From Xiphophorus maculatus (taxonomy: Eukaryota > Chordata > Actinopteri > Cyprinodontiformes > Poeciliidae), in the NCBI RefSeq assembly GCF_002775205.1, contig NC_036450.1, positions 24,268,288-24,332,287 on the forward strand: 64,000 nt of DNA. The letters are read 5' to 3'. A program made the translations under genes and the position numbers. This document shows, piece after piece, positions 1-13,352 of the stretch. Under the pieces are notes generated by a model. It saw nothing but the letters and a program-made list of their open reading frames with translations, made no database searches and was not told the DNA's origin. Each line of letters starts with the position of its first letter. Position 1 is the first letter of the stretch.

Positions 1-777
1 TTTCCCTTTCACTTTTGTATTACCAACTAAGCTGGCCTGAGGAGAGTAGGGTGACTTAGCTTTCCTATGCTAGCGTGCTTCCTATCCAGAAGCTAAATAA
101 ACATCCTCGATGCATTCATTCATTTTCACATCGATAAAACAGGCAACAGAGGGTCTAACTACCTGCCAGTAAAATAAGCTTACATGATGCTTGGCATTGC
201 GCGGCTAAATGTCGACAGAGATCACATAATTACAGCTAAATGTTACTGACTGTAACAGTGACCACCGATACAGCTCCACATGTTAGAAACCATTTATTTC
301 CCCGTTTCTCACTATATATTGAACCATTAGCAAACATTAGCATACTTGATGCAAGCCTACGTTGTAACAGAACAGCTCCTAAAGTTTACAGGTAGCTCGT
401 TAAAGCGGCGCCGCTGAAGTTAATCAGTTGTTGATAAATGACGTTAGCAAAAATGAAAAGTCGTACTGTTAAAAACACAAACTCACTCAGTGGTCAGCCT
501 TGTCCTTCCTAACCTGCTTCAGGAAAGCTAAGTGTGGAGGCTAAAGCAGCCAGCCGACGGCCCCTGTTGTTCTAGCGTTATTAACGGTTGTCGCACGCGC
601 ACTATGCCTCTGTTAATGTTGCTTGCTAACGTTAGCAACCAGGATACGGAGACCAAAAGCCTGGAAACAAACCATGGTTAATCACTGGAGTGTAAAAATA
701 TGACAACAACTAAGACTTTGTTTTAAATTAACGTGTAGGTGAAAAAAAAGCAAATTTTTACGCCAAGACACACTTAC
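1..777. other. No coding gene seen; probable intron of a leftward gene
   Basis: AT-rich sequence with no ORF that resembles a known protein. If the GC-rich block at 778-1010 is a first exon on the minus strand, this stretch is the start of its first intron. Confidence 0.35.
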
Positions 778-1010
778 GTTACTTTAATACGGGAGCTGCG
801 GCTCACGGTCGGCAGCTCTCTGCAGCTCGGGTGCTTGTTTGTCCTCTCTGCTCGCGCTCACGCCATCTTTTTATCAAATGCTCCGTCGCATGCTGGTCAC
901 GTGACGTGCAGGCCAACGGCTGCTGTTTTCAGGGCAAAAGTGCTCGACGGAGGTCGTTGAAAACGGGTGTTAGAGCGGCCGCGGCGCGTCCCTCGACGAC
1001 AACACACCGA
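778..1010 (-). promoter_or_regulatory. GC-rich promoter / noncoding first exon of a leftward gene
   Basis: The base composition becomes CpG-rich here, for example around 975-1000. On the minus strand a good splice donor (AAC then GTAAGT) lies at 778/777. There is no convincing coding start on that strand, so this fits a 5'UTR exon. In mammals SBNO1 is transcribed away from KMT5A at this position, so sbno1 is the natural guess. No coding sequence confirms it. Confidence 0.35.
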
Positions 1011-1193
1011 TAAAAGCATGAAACGTCGCATATCTGAAACAGTGAAACAAACGAAAAACATAGCAGAGTCAGCGAGCTAATACCACATCACGTGACCCTG
1101 ACAGGTCCCGATAGGAAGTGACGACGGTGGATGCTTCTTCGTTCTCTTCCTTTTTCGTTCCTTCCTTTTTTGATTTGCTGAATGTTAGGATGC

Positions 1194-2439
<1,246 letters not shown>

Positions 2440-2476
2440 AAAAACTATGGTTCCGTTAAACAGAACCATAGTTTTT
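2440..2476. repeat. Perfect 14-bp inverted repeat upstream of kmt5a
   Basis: aaaaactatggttc at 2440-2453 is the exact reverse complement of 2463-2476, with a 9-base spacer. It lies about 310 bp upstream of the kmt5a start codon. It could be a small cruciform or hairpin, or the remains of a transposon end. Confidence 0.8.
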
Positions 2477-2499
2477 CCATGTGGAAATGTTTAGGTTGT

Positions 2500-2784
2500 A
2501 AACAAACTCTTTTCCAAGCACACGGGCACTGCCACTGAAAACCGACAGGGGGCGCCAGCGTTCCAACTCTTCTCATTCATTTCCACACAAGAGGAACATG
2601 GCGGAGTGGGGCTGTTGAGGCTGCAGCGGTTGAGCTGTTGGCGATTCCCCGTCCAACAGAAGTGCAATAGGACGTCGTGGATTTGTGTGGCTGTGTCAGG
2701 AGGACACGGCCTGTGGGAGTGGGCCGAGGCTAGCTTCTGAGTGGGTATCTGTTGGGAGCAGGGAGTCACAAAAACAGCTCGGAC
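2500..2784 (+). promoter_or_regulatory. kmt5a proximal promoter / 5'UTR with a short uORF
   Basis: GC content rises here compared with both flanks, ending at the kmt5a ATG. AACATGGCGGAG at 2595-2606 resembles the YY1-type sites found at TATA-less housekeeping starts. If it is transcribed, its ATG (2598) opens a six-codon uORF ending at 2618, upstream of the main start. The transcription start itself is not visible. Confidence 0.45.
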
Positions 2785-5700
2785 ATGAACGGGGTAAGTT
2801 TGCTTGTTTGGGCATCATGTAAAAGAGGTTACACAAAGCTAGCCAAAGTGGGGAGATATTGGTGAAAATATACCCAGAGTCGGGGTAATAACCTGTTCGT
2901 GTTCTAGAAGTGATACCAGATAGTAATCTTGTAGTTAACCGTATTTTTAAAAAATAATAAGATTGTGTAGTGGCTGTAGCTGCAGATGTGATCTTTTTGT
3001 TAACAGTGCTAACGGCTAGTTAGTCAGCTAGTGAGTTACGGCCGCTACATGCATGTCAGCTGGTGACACAACCGCAATTTATCGCGTTTAACAGAACCAA
3101 CGTGACACGTATTTCCTTTTTCTGAGTGTTTCTCAGTTTAACGTGAAAGCACGCTTCAGTTTGAGTTGACTGAAGCATGAGTTGGTGATAAGCAGGCCTG
3201 TTTGTAGCTGTGCTACGGTTTAAAGGGACTGGTCGGGTGAGTGGAGCAAGTGGGTAAGGATCCAGCGTGGTCCCGTCTCCAGGGCTCCTCCCACATCAGC
3301 TATTCAAACAGTACATCCTTACAATAGAGGTATCGAAGAGATTTGTTTTAATATACACTTTATTTCATTATTAATAAATAAAATAATCTCTCTCTTAAGG
3401 AGTGACGATTCAGTGACATCTTAGACTCGTGGCTCGGCTCCTTAGCATCAGCTCACCAGTTGTGCCACTCATCTGTATGTTGTTGATAAAGCTCACAATA
3501 TTTTTATGATCAGTAAATATTGCAAATATGGATTCAGATTTGGCAGTACGGTAATAGATTAGCAAATCAAACGGAAAGGGGCTTAGCAGACACCCCTGGG
3601 GAACACAGTCTGTCCTGACTGCTCTACTCCTGTTTCAGAAAACCTCTGGATTCATTTTCTGCTCATTATTCTTTTTAGATAAAAGAGAATTGTTGCTATT
3701 GGGCAATTCAGCATTTATTTGAGCGATATGGTAACGTCTATTTATGTTTAATCTTTTAACACTTCATTTTTTTTAGGGAAATCTGCCAGTGTTAACTTTA
3801 GGAAGGGAAATGTGCCGCGTTGTTCTCACTTTATAATGTTCCTAAATCAAAATTTAAAAAAAAAAAAGGGGGGGGGGGGAAGAGTGTCTCTTATAATCAA
3901 TAACGTTTTTAAGCCAAGGAAAAGAGTGCAGTCAAATATAGTAATACCTAAATCTACAACCAACATTATTTTTTCATTCACAAAACTTTTTTTTCTGTCT
4001 TTAGTTTGAGCAACTTTACCTTTAACCCTTTAACTGCCACCCTCAAAACATTTAAATGCAAGTCATTGGGTAAATGAAGACACCAGTGTTCTCATGACAC
4101 TTAAACGGTTGTAAACTATGTTTGCTCTTGTCAGTGTTTATATTTTTAAGCTGAAAGCATTACACAAGTAAAAAAAAAAAAATTTTCTATTATTTATTTT
4201 AACAAATAAAATAAAGACTCAAATTTGTTATTTTAGTCTTAAGAAAACCCTGATAAAGGTTGGGAACATATCCACTGATGAATTAAAGGAGATTGGGGAA
4301 TAAATATGAATTAAAGGGAAATTCTTATTCCTTCATTATCTCTTTGTGTAGACATTTCTAATATCTGTGTTTGTAGTTCGTAGGATAAAAACAATAGATC
4401 CGTAGGTCAAATAAAGACTGGAATTGGCCTAGAAAAGCCCGATACTGCATGATTTTATTTTAATGAGTAGTAATTTACCATCAGATGAAACATCCTCATT
4501 TTGGAATTACTACGCAGGACAAGAAATAAAATACCAACACATGGCGCATGTAAATTTCTGACTTTATATTATAAAGTAACCCATGGATTTTCTTGAATAG
4601 TGCTGAATAAAAAGTGACTCTCCACATTCCATCAGGATTATTACCTCAGCTTTGTTTTCACTTGAGGCCGTTTGCATTTTAGTTTCATTTTGACAGTAGA
4701 TCCGACTGTAAACAGAAAGCTAAGAGTATTTTGTGAACGTCGCCTCTTGGTTTGTTAAGAATCTTGATTTCCTTGTTCGAGCTTCACTGTCTCGATTGTT
4801 TGTGGATCTTTGAGTCTGTGGTTTGTTTTTGTTTGTTTTGTTTTGGCAGAATGAAATGCAGGCCGACCGGGTTCAGATGGGGTGATTCACAATATAGAAT
4901 AGAATAGAATTCAACTTTATTGTCATTGCACTGTCACAAGTACAAGCAACGAGATGTAGTTTGCATCTATCCAGAAGTGCTCTACAAGATATAAATATTT
5001 ATTTACGGATGTACAAGACTATGTATGTATGGACTATAAGGGGTCATAGCAAGAGATATACTGTAGATATTGTGTATAAATATAAATATGGGAGCTATAT
5101 GCACAGATTGTACAGATTATACAAGAATGTTAGGGGATGGATTATAGATAAATAATGGCAGATAAAATTTACAGGTTGTATGTGTGTGTGAAGAAAACAG
5201 TCTGTGAAATACAATATCATGTTTCTTTACACGTCTTTGCTTTAGTGGTTTCTCTGTCGCTATTGCGCCCCTGGGTTGTAGAGCTGTATCCAGTCAGACT
5301 TGCAGCATGCATTCAGATCCTGTATTTACCAGTACACTTCTTCTTTTTTCCCCCTTTTGGGCAAAATTAAGACATTTACTAAACACATATGAGACCGGAA
5401 ATTTCAATACACCAAATCAAAAGAAAATGTTTCTTTATTGTCTGAAGTTAAATCAGACCAAACTTCTCTTGATTTGAATTACTTAGAATTACTAAAATTA
5501 TTTCTGTTTTCTAAATGCCTCAATAATCAAAGAAGGTCAGAGTTTTGTCTTCAAGATCAGAAGTTTACATACACCTCCTCAGTATTTTGTATATTGCCTT
5601 TAGACTGTTTGACTTGAGTCAAAAGTTTTTGGGTTTTTCTTCCACAAGATTTTTTTTTTTTTTTTTACAATAGTTTGCTGGAGTTTTGGCCGCCTCATTC

Positions 5701-8700
5701 GCACTCGCATCTTCAGCTCTGTCGATAAATTCTCCGTAGATTTGAGATCAGGGCTTTGTGACTGCCACAGCAAAACACTGACTCTGTTGAAGCCACTTTG
5801 TCTGGAACCACTTTGGCTGTATGTTCAGGGTTTATATTCCATTTGGAAGACCCACCTGTGCCTAAATCTCAACTTCTTGACTGACATCTTTGGATTTTGC
5901 CTCAGAATTTCCACATAATATTCTTTCCTACTTTGTGAAGTGCGCCAGTTCCTCCTGCAGCAAAACAGCCCCATACTTTACAGCTGAGATCACTTAGAGA
6001 GGACAGTTACTAATTGTTTTTCTTTTCTTTACAGGAAGTAGTGTGCAGTCCTCACCCAGTGATGGCGTTAGCCTGCGCCAAGTCCAAGCCAGCAGCTCAC
6101 GATGAGAAGACGAGCATCAGGTTGACGCAAGAGGGGCGGGGCTCTCCCATCGGCGTCCCGCAGCTCGACGTTCCCAGTCAACCTGAGGGTCGGCATCTTC
6201 CTCTCTGTAGTCCTACGGGTCGCTACATGTTTGAACTTTCCACATACAGAACCCATGAAGTCAATTGTGAAGAAAATAATGCTTCATATAATTTGAGATT
6301 TTTTGACAATCATGAAGAAAAAAAACAACAAAAAAAAACTTGGAAACCATATCAACTAAAAATATTAGAAGTACATGACTGCATAAATATCCACCCATCT
6401 TTGAAAGGACCGACCTAATTCAACAGAGGTCCAGCTGAGTGGCGCCATGAAATGGAGATTACCTGAGAGCTTTTGATGTGTGACCTGATTGTAGTAGAAC
6501 AAAGCTTTTGTTTTGAAGGTCTGGTCTCTGGATCCTCAGTAGCTTTGTTGTCAAATTACGGAGCAAAATTTGACATTTTGAAAATAAATTTGCTTAATGG
6601 AATCAGTCTAATTTATTTTTAGAAATAAATTTGTGTTATTTCCAAAAGTAACTTCAGTCAAAAAAAAAAAGTAATTATCAAAAAAACCAATAGTTTTTTT
6701 GATATTAAAAAATGTAGTATTTTTTTTAGTAGAAAAAAATACTACTGATTTTTGATCATACATTTTGGCGTATCAAACTTGGTTTATTCTGAAAATTTCC
6801 AATGGAAACACTTTTTTTGCATCACACAAGTCACATGATCAACAAGCAGATGTTGCCAGTGGCGCAAACCACAAAGAAGAAAACAGGAAGTAGTTGGAGG
6901 ATGATGGCGTGACATGGTTTTTAATGTCATTGTGTGAACAAACTGATTGTGTGATTTTAAAGCGCTTTTTTATTTAATGAAAACACCACAACTGCAACAT
7001 TGTTTTGTTTTGTTTTTTGGGAAAATTGGCAGGATTTTGTTCATATTTCTAATGGAAACACAGGTTTTGTTTCAACTACAACATGAAGAACCTCACTAAG
7101 AAAAAGTCAGGAGATAGTTGCCAAACATTTCACCGTACTGGATAGCTCATTGATTTTACATTCATTCCATCATTAATAAGTGATGAAAAGGAAGAAGTAT
7201 GGCACTTGTCAAATTTGGGGACTCACTGAGTTGAAGGGAAGTGGCAAAAGCAAAGGAGGTGGATTAGCAGTGTTTACCAGCAACAGACTGTCACCAGCTG
7301 CATTTCCATTAACAATGTGTGCAAAACTTTGTCAGTATCGCTAATTTCGGAATTGTGTTGTTCTTATTCTTAACCTAAGAATGGCAACTGAGATCACGTC
7401 AATAAATGTGCTACTTTTTACTTTTATTCGAGTAAAAATATGTTGAAGTAGCGCAACTCTTGAGTCCATCTCTACTTGAGTCAATTTTTTGGCTACTCTA
7501 CCCACCTCTGATATTTCTCTGTCTCTCTCCCAGCCAGGACAACAGACCCCATCGGCGCCACGCTCAGAGACCCAAAGCCGGATCTGACGGCGACCGGTAG
7601 CGCCTACGGCCAGCGTCCGCCCTGCTGGCCCACCGACCAGCCAACCCTCCCTCAGCTCTTCTGCCATCGCCCCCCTCACGAACTCCCTATGCCCCTCGGC
7701 AACAGCTTGTCTCACGCTTCCCTCCACGGCAACCACAACAACGGCGGCGCACTCCACGGAAACCAGAGGAGAGGGACCCGTGCCAAAGTCATGGGAAAGA
7801 AATCCACCAGGAGAACGTACGTATGCCCTGATTATGATGCAGTGGAATGTAATATCATTATAGTATTAATAAAATATCTTAGTAATACTGGTGCAAGTGG
7901 GTGCTTTGGGGGGGATTAGTGGGAAATTCAGAGTTACAGTGACTGGAGAATGAGCTGAAGTGAAAATGGAAGGATTCAATAGTTCTTCCCTGAACTAAAG
8001 ATATATTTTTGACAATAATGTTGTGGATAAAAAAAAACAACTTAAAATACAGTTTAATTTAACTATAAATTTATAATTGCATACAGTAGGGGCCTCCCAA
8101 AATCAAATACTGGACTAAAAGTAAAAATCACCTGTTATCAAATAAGTACAACAGTTGCATATACAGTAGTAAATGTAATTGTTAAAGAAATATGGCTGTG
8201 CAACATCTTTTTTTTTTTTTTCCAAATAAGTCAAACAAAATAATCAAACCTCACAATAAATGTGAAAGAGTTCAGGAAAACTTTTTTTCTTTTGAAAAAT
8301 TAAACAATAGGTCCCTAATCTAAAAAGGTGTTAAAAGTCAATACTGTTGATTGACTCAAATAAGCACAACCATTAATCAGTTGGAGCCTTAATCCTATCA
8401 TGGTTGTGCACTTAAGTCATCCAGTTGCGAAGGTCACTCCTTCAGCTTTTGGTTGTTGCTCTGTTCAGTTCAGTTTTATTTCCATGTCAGGAGTAATGAG
8501 GTGCGAGCAAAGGTAATGTTGTCTTTTCTCATGCCAACAATAATACGAGTATAAATTGTAAGCAGTGTGATAGTGGATGGCAAATTATTTACCATTTTGT
8601 TTTGTTTTTTCCTTTTTTTTTCCCCCTAAAGGGAAGGAGGCAAAAACTCGCAGAACCGAAAAGTTACCGACTTCTATCCAATCAGACGGAGTTCAAGAAA

Positions 8701-11064
8701 AAGTAAAACAGAACTCAAGGTAAGAAGATGTTCCTTTGACTCTAAACTAAAACAGGGATTTAATCCTCACTACATCCATGTCAACTTCAACTCCTGAGCA
8801 GCTTGGTAGGAGAAACTTAGCTCAGGTCGTTTTGAAAGCGAGTCATTCCAGTGTGTGTGTGAACGAAAAGTCTTTTCCTGGTCAGTGTTGTGTGCCTTTT
8901 AGTCACCAGTTTAGATCTTATTCAACAGCTGATAGACTGATTGCCAGCATAAAGTGTTTTCTATCTGAACAGGTTACATAAAAATGTCTCCATCTTTTCA
9001 CTTTCAGTAGTTTTGATTATTGTAATGTTGGACCTCCAAGTCTCAAAACAGCAACCAAAAAAAAATCTAGCAGCTTTAGTTTACCCATGATTATACTCCC
9101 CAATACGAGGAAAACTGTTTCACATCCCAGTTTTTCTTGGAAACTGATATAACAGAATATCAGTGCGGTTGGGAAACCTCACTGATATTCTGTTTGTAGA
9201 GGAGTAGATGTTGTGGCGCTACTTTATAAATGTTTGCAAGAAATTTTGTGATATTTCAGCCTGCTTAAAGTATATCTGACACATTGTATCAGGCGCGAGG
9301 AGGCTAGCGCTAAACGCACCCTGCCTCGCGCGCTGTCATGGCGAATCGCGCTCGCCGCCTTTTCCTCAAACCGAGCGTTTTGGACGGTGTTCTTGCCGAG
9401 CGGGCCCTCCTGGACCGGGATAATACTTCATGACACATTTATTTTCTAAAACTGCGGCACAGACCTTCCTGTCAAACGCTTGGTCGGCTCGCACGCGCTC
9501 AACGCAAACTTTAACAGGCGCAACTAAAAATCCCTCCCAACATCTACATAAAGAAAAAAAAATGATTAGAGAGAAATATGCAGACAGATTGGACACACAA
9601 ACCTTTTTTTTACGTAGCTCAATTTCGTTGCTCGATGTTGATCACGGTCGACTGTAAGTATGGTAAGTCTGAGGCAGCAGTGTAGTAGAAGTCAGAAATA
9701 CTGCCACCTGCAGGTGGGTTAGTCATTTACTTCCAATTGTTTGTTTTGTTTTTTTACCATTTTTTCGGAAACATTGTAGTAAATTCACAATTACACTTTA
9801 ATGCGAAACCTGCGTGGATTTGTAAATTTTTCATTTTTTTTGCATGAATCTCCACAATTGCGTATTCCTGTAAAACTGGTGGTACTGATAGGTGAACAGT
9901 TCAATTAGCATTTTAATATTTCTTCTTTTGATGTGGTACTTCCCATTATTCTTTTGAGCTACTTCATGTTTTAATGTTTTATCTGTGTTAATTTGTACTA
10001 CCCTGTGTCTGAGTGGTGACATTAAATAAAGTTGCCTTGCCTCACCAGTGGGAACAAAAGAAGATCATCGATGATCTCATCACCAACGGAATCGAGGAGG
10101 GAATGGAGGTAATGTGGGTCTTTCTGGACGTTTCACTCACCCGTAATGCGGATAAACTCCTAATACTCACTTAAGTATTCATTGCTGGCGACGTGTTGAA
10201 ACATAATTTGCTGGCCGTTTAAGTCAGCACGCCATGTGTCACCCTCCCGTTCGCAGGTCCAGCACATAGAAGGAAAGGGGAGGGCGGTGTTTGCCACTCA
10301 GTGTTTCCAGAAAGGTGATTACATCGTGGAGTACCACGGCGACCTGCTGCAGATCACCGACGCTAAGAAGAGGGAGGCGGAGTACGCTCAAAACCCTGCC
10401 ACCGGCTGCTACATGTACTACTTTCAGTACCTCTGCAAAACGTACTGGTAGGAAAACATTTCATCCATCTTCTTGTTTTGACTCGATATGAAATATTAAG
10501 AGGGTAAAGAATACCAACAATGTCCGCACTGAACAGATCACTCCAAGCATGTAACATTCTACTACTATTACTAGCTTACCTTAAAAAAGTTATTTGAATT
10601 TTGAAATGCAGAGTGGTATTTAAATGTGCTGCATTATTGTAACTGTTTGAAAGTAAAATCAAGAAACAGTTAACAAGTTTAACCAAAACATAACAGCAGC
10701 AGGAAGAGATTAACCCATTATATGTACGCCAACTATAAAAAAGAATGTAGAAATTGTTTTTCCATGTGTAATAGCATTTAGTTTTTATTATTCAATGTTG
10801 TTAATAAAAAAATATATATATATATTTTTTTATATTCTCTCCCCGCCCCGCAGCGTGGACGCCACCAAAGAGACGGGTCGGATGGGCCGGCTGATAAACC
10901 ACAGCAAAAACGGGAACTGCCAAACCAAACTCCACGACATCAACGGCGTGCCGCACCTCATCCTGGTCGCCTCCCGAGACATCGACAAGGGCGAGGAGCT
11001 GCTGTACGACTACGGGGACCGCAGCAAAGCCTCCATCGCCGCTCACCCCTGGCTCAAGTACTGA
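2785..11064 (+). CDS. kmt5a: Histone H4-K20 monomethyltransferase (SETD8/PR-Set7), spliced
   Basis: This nuclear enzyme monomethylates lysine 20 of histone H4 and supports mitotic chromatin compaction and genome stability. Proposed coding exons: 2785-2793, 6035-~6188 (or 6206), 7534-7816, 8632-8719, 10049-10108, 10257-10447 and 10854-11064. All join in frame, giving about 331-337 residues. Human KMT5A isoforms are slightly longer (about 350-390). The N-terminal half is basic and low-complexity. The exon at 8632 carries the family signature NRKVTDFYPIRRSSRKSK (a PIP-degron-like TDFYP). The last two exons hold the SET domain, including VEYHGDL, INHSK and GEELLYDYGDRS, and the protein ends SIAAHPWLKY. 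The first exon is only three codons (Met-Asn-Gly) before GTAAGT. The exon 2 donor is uncertain because several phase-1 GT sites are possible, all weak. The paralogue (a or b) cannot be decided from this window. Confidence 0.95.
3850..3880. repeat. Poly(A)/poly(G) run
   Basis: About 12 A followed by about 11 G in kmt5a intron 1. Length is probably unstable. Confidence 0.8.
4893..5155. mobile_element. Retroposon-like repeat fragment in kmt5a intron 1
   Basis: It starts with the pentamer repeat ATAGA and continues TTCAACTTTATTGTCATTGC, a sequence that recurs at ends of many fish retroposons in my recollection. No coding capacity is left. Confidence 0.45.
5440..5985 (-). mobile_element. Decayed Tc1-like DNA transposon in kmt5a intron 1
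   Basis: CAGAAGTTTACATACACCT at about 5568 is the Tc1/Sleeping Beauty-type terminal sequence. What follows tracks the 3' part of a Tc1 transposase read on the minus strand, including TTTGAGATCAGGGCTTTGTG and CATTTGGAAGACCCA, then the region near a CTCCTGCAGCAAA run. Frameshifts and indels make it clearly inactive. Confidence 0.8.
6540..7075. mobile_element. Dispersed nonautonomous element, copy 1
   Basis: Shares several blocks with 13353-13815 and 20398-20825: a TTTTGAAAATAAAT block near the left end, a GCATCACACAAGTCACATGATC block, an AGACGACAGGAAGT-like block, and the right end TTTCTAATGGAAACAC. It is internally interrupted by A/T runs. It lies in the kmt5a intron between exons 2 and 3. 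A short similar end, GCATTTCCATTAACAATGTG, occurs at about 7299. Confidence 0.7.
8205..8222. repeat. Poly(T) run
   Basis: A homopolymer of about 15 T in the kmt5a intron before exon 4. Confidence 0.7.
9151..9194. repeat. Perfect 15-bp stem-loop in a kmt5a intron
   Basis: aacagaatatcagtg (9151-9165) pairs exactly with 9180-9194 across a 14-base loop. The stem is shorter than a typical pre-miRNA, so a transposon-end relic is as likely as a structured RNA. Confidence 0.75.
9290..9500. other. CpG-rich patch inside a kmt5a intron
   Basis: A local jump in G+C and CpG, for example GCCTCGCGCGCTGTCATGGC around 9320, within an otherwise AT-rich intron. No exon of kmt5a fits here. It may be an internal CpG island or a GC-rich repeat. 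Confidence 0.4.
10023..10042 (+). repeat. LINE-tail-like sequence abutting the exon 5 acceptor
   Basis: taaataaagttgccttgcct is identical to 53816-53835 in a separate AT-rich repeat tail. Here it runs directly into the CACCAG acceptor of kmt5a exon 5, which starts at 10049. It therefore supplies the pyrimidine-rich part of that splice site. Confidence 0.65.
10257..10447 (+). CDS. kmt5a: kmt5a exon 6, N-terminal part of the SET domain
   Basis: Acceptor cgcag at 10252-10256 and donor GTAGG at 10448; phase 0 to phase 2. It encodes the opening of the SET fold, with GKGRAVFAT, the conserved VEYHGDL and CYMYYFQYL. The split codon TG|C rebuilds the cysteine of the TYCVDAT segment across the junction with the next exon. 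Confidence 0.95.
10854..11064 (+). CDS. kmt5a: kmt5a last coding exon, catalytic C-terminus of SET
   Basis: Acceptor cccgcag precedes 10854 and the stop TGA is at 11062-11064. It contains GRLINHSKNGNCQTKLHD (the pseudoknot NHS motif that contacts AdoMet) and GEELLYDYGDRS, with the catalytic-channel tyrosines. No frameshift or missing key residue is seen. Confidence 0.96.
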
Positions 11065-12020
11065 CGGGAGGCGGTCAGCGGCACTTGTGTTTCTCATTGC
11101 TAGCAGACATGTTGCCTTAGAAACAGAATGCGTACCCCTTTTGTTGCCATGCAGAGAACGCTGGGTGGTAGATGACGGGGTGGGTTTGGGGTGGGGTGGG
11201 CGTTCTTAGGGTACCGATTTACATTTCGATTAAGGTCCGTCTGCTCCATCGGACGGACCTGCGTACTTTTATTTATATGTGTCTCTGAAACATTCTGGTT
11301 GTTTTGCAGCACATTTCTTTTGTACATTTTGTACTTCCTGAAGACCAATGCCTCTACAGCATGCAGGTGGTAGTTAATGCTCAACATTTTTTATACTTCT
11401 TTTTTTTTTTTTTGTAATTTATCTTTAGATACTTAGCAATACTTCCCCGAACGGCTTCTCAGCCCCTTCCTCCTTTTTGGATCAACAAGCACTATGAGAT
11501 CCAAGTTCAATGGAAAAAAAAAACCCAAGGCTTTTTAGAAAAAATATTCTGCTCCAGTGAACTTCAGCTATGAATACGACAGCATATTAGGGCCGTTGCA
11601 GAAAGAAGAAAAAAATAAAAAGGAGTAAATTTCCAAGAAAAAATAAATAAATTCTGGGATTGATGTCAGAAATTTTGTAGAAAAACTCAGAAATTTCTGG
11701 GATTGAAAAGTTGAAAATTTGCAAGAAAAAAACTCACGTTGGGAGTTCTTTCTTGGAAATTCACTCCTCTTTTCTCTTTTTCTGCCTACGACGGCTCCAA
11801 CACGCCGTCCCACATGGAAACCGTCTGCCGCGGCTGGTGGCCATGTGACAGTTAACCACACTCCAGGCTCGGCTGCCATCTTGGAGGCTTTCGATCATGT
11901 TTTGACGCTTGGTGAAAAGTCCGAATGTGACGCAACCTTGTGCAACTCTGAAATAACCAGTGTGATATACATATATATATTTTTTTTGCTTTTTTGTTTT
12001 TAGATGATAATGTATTTTTT
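11065..12020 (+). other. Probable kmt5a 3'UTR and downstream DNA
   Basis: No further coding exon follows the stop. The region becomes AT-rich with several A/T runs. The true polyadenylation site cannot be chosen with confidence. Confidence 0.4.
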
Positions 12021-12479
12021 AATATTAAACACGACGGTTACATTTGAATTTAAAACATGTTAAAATAATATAAAATTTTCTGCGATTCCTTTGCAGAATT
12101 TTCTGCTGTAACTGCTTGAATGAAAGTATATGTTAAGATTTGTTTGATTAAATGTCGACTGATCTTTAGCCGATACGCTGTTCCCTCTTCCTCCACCTGT
12201 CGGCCGTTAAAGGAGTTATTACCAAATGCTGAGCCAGACAGTGACAAAGTGTCTAAAGTCAAGGTATTCTAAACACACCTTTTCACATTAAAAAAACATT
12301 AACAGAAAATATTTTAGGATACAACATAGAATAATACAATAACCTTTAAAGGTACTCCCTTCCCCCCCTTTTTTAATAAGTAAAATTCTGAAAAGTGTGG
12401 CATACATCTGTTTTCAGGGCCCCTGACTTCAGCAGCAAGTATTTGGGGGTAAGTCTCTAACAGACTTGCAAATATTCTT

Positions 12480-12682
12480 TTTTTTTACCCCTCCAGGGGG
12501 TATTTTTGTGGGCTCTAGTGTCCCTTATATGACAGTAGGCTGACAGGAAACAGGGAAGGAGAGGGGGGAAGACATGTGGCAAATGTCGTCGGGTCCGGGA
12601 GTCAAACCCGCGACGGCCGCGTCGAGGACTGAAGGCCTCCAAATATGGGTCGCGCTAACCGCTACGCAATCACGGCACGCCC
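12480..12682 (-). mobile_element. tRNA-derived SINE, copy 1, with target-site duplication
   Basis: Read on the minus strand, the 5' end has tRNA promoter-like boxes: an A-box-like sequence near 12660 and a B-box-like GGGTTTGACTCCC near 12600. The opposite end is a T run on the plus strand (the A tail) at 12480. The 12-bp gcaaatattctt occurs immediately on both sides (12468-12479 and 12683-12694), a target-site duplication. A relative with the same body is at 62006-62228. Confidence 0.85.
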
Positions 12683-13352
12683 GCAAATATTCTTGTAAGA
12701 GTGTAATTTTAGTCTTGTTAAAATAATAATTTAAAAAAATCCTAGCCTAACCTGAATTCAAAGTCCAATTAAGCAACAGCTGTAAAACACGCTTGTCAAA
12801 CAAGATGGCCGCCCTTGATGCGCTGACGTCACTGTGAATTATAGAAACCCATGGAAATCGCCCCCCTTCTCCCCCCCAAAAATGTATTTATTGGCTAGCC
12901 CTAACTAAAGAACTTGTCTGCAAATATTCTTAAGTTTTTTAACTTGCACTTTCCCAATGGAGTTTATTTAGGGGTAACAGAATTACGAATTAAGGAAGCT
13001 AAAGACAAAACCACGTCCTACTTTTCAGAATATATTTAAACAATTCCTTCATTCAATATGAATCGCGTAAAATCCCAATGAAATGCATTGAAGTTTGGTT
13101 TTATAATGTGACAAGATGTGATCAGAGTTCCCTTGTTTGCACAAAGAGGGAGACGTTGAAACTATGGTTTTGATTTGGGCCACAGACACATTTGGTTTTA
13201 ATGACCAAAAGTCATTGGCTCATTATTGAAAGTACTGATATCGACACTTTGAGTAAATCTCTTCTTTGAAGAGAGGACTGGCAATATCGAAGCGTCCAAA
13301 CTGAAAACACTCCCAGGTCATTCTACGCTTCTTCCACAAGCGCAGGAGGGTT

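Noticed and set aside
6035-6418. Reading kmt5a exon 2 through to the stop near 6418
   Set aside because: The downstream part becomes Lys/Asn-rich intron-like sequence. A phase-1 donor near 6188-6206 joins cleanly to the 7534 exon.
9151-9194. microRNA precursor
   Set aside because: A 15-bp stem with a 14-base loop is too short for a canonical precursor, so it is listed only as an inverted repeat.
12480-12682. A functional tRNA gene
   Set aside because: The tRNA-like boxes belong to a SINE with a poly(A) tail and target-site duplications. The cloverleaf is degraded.
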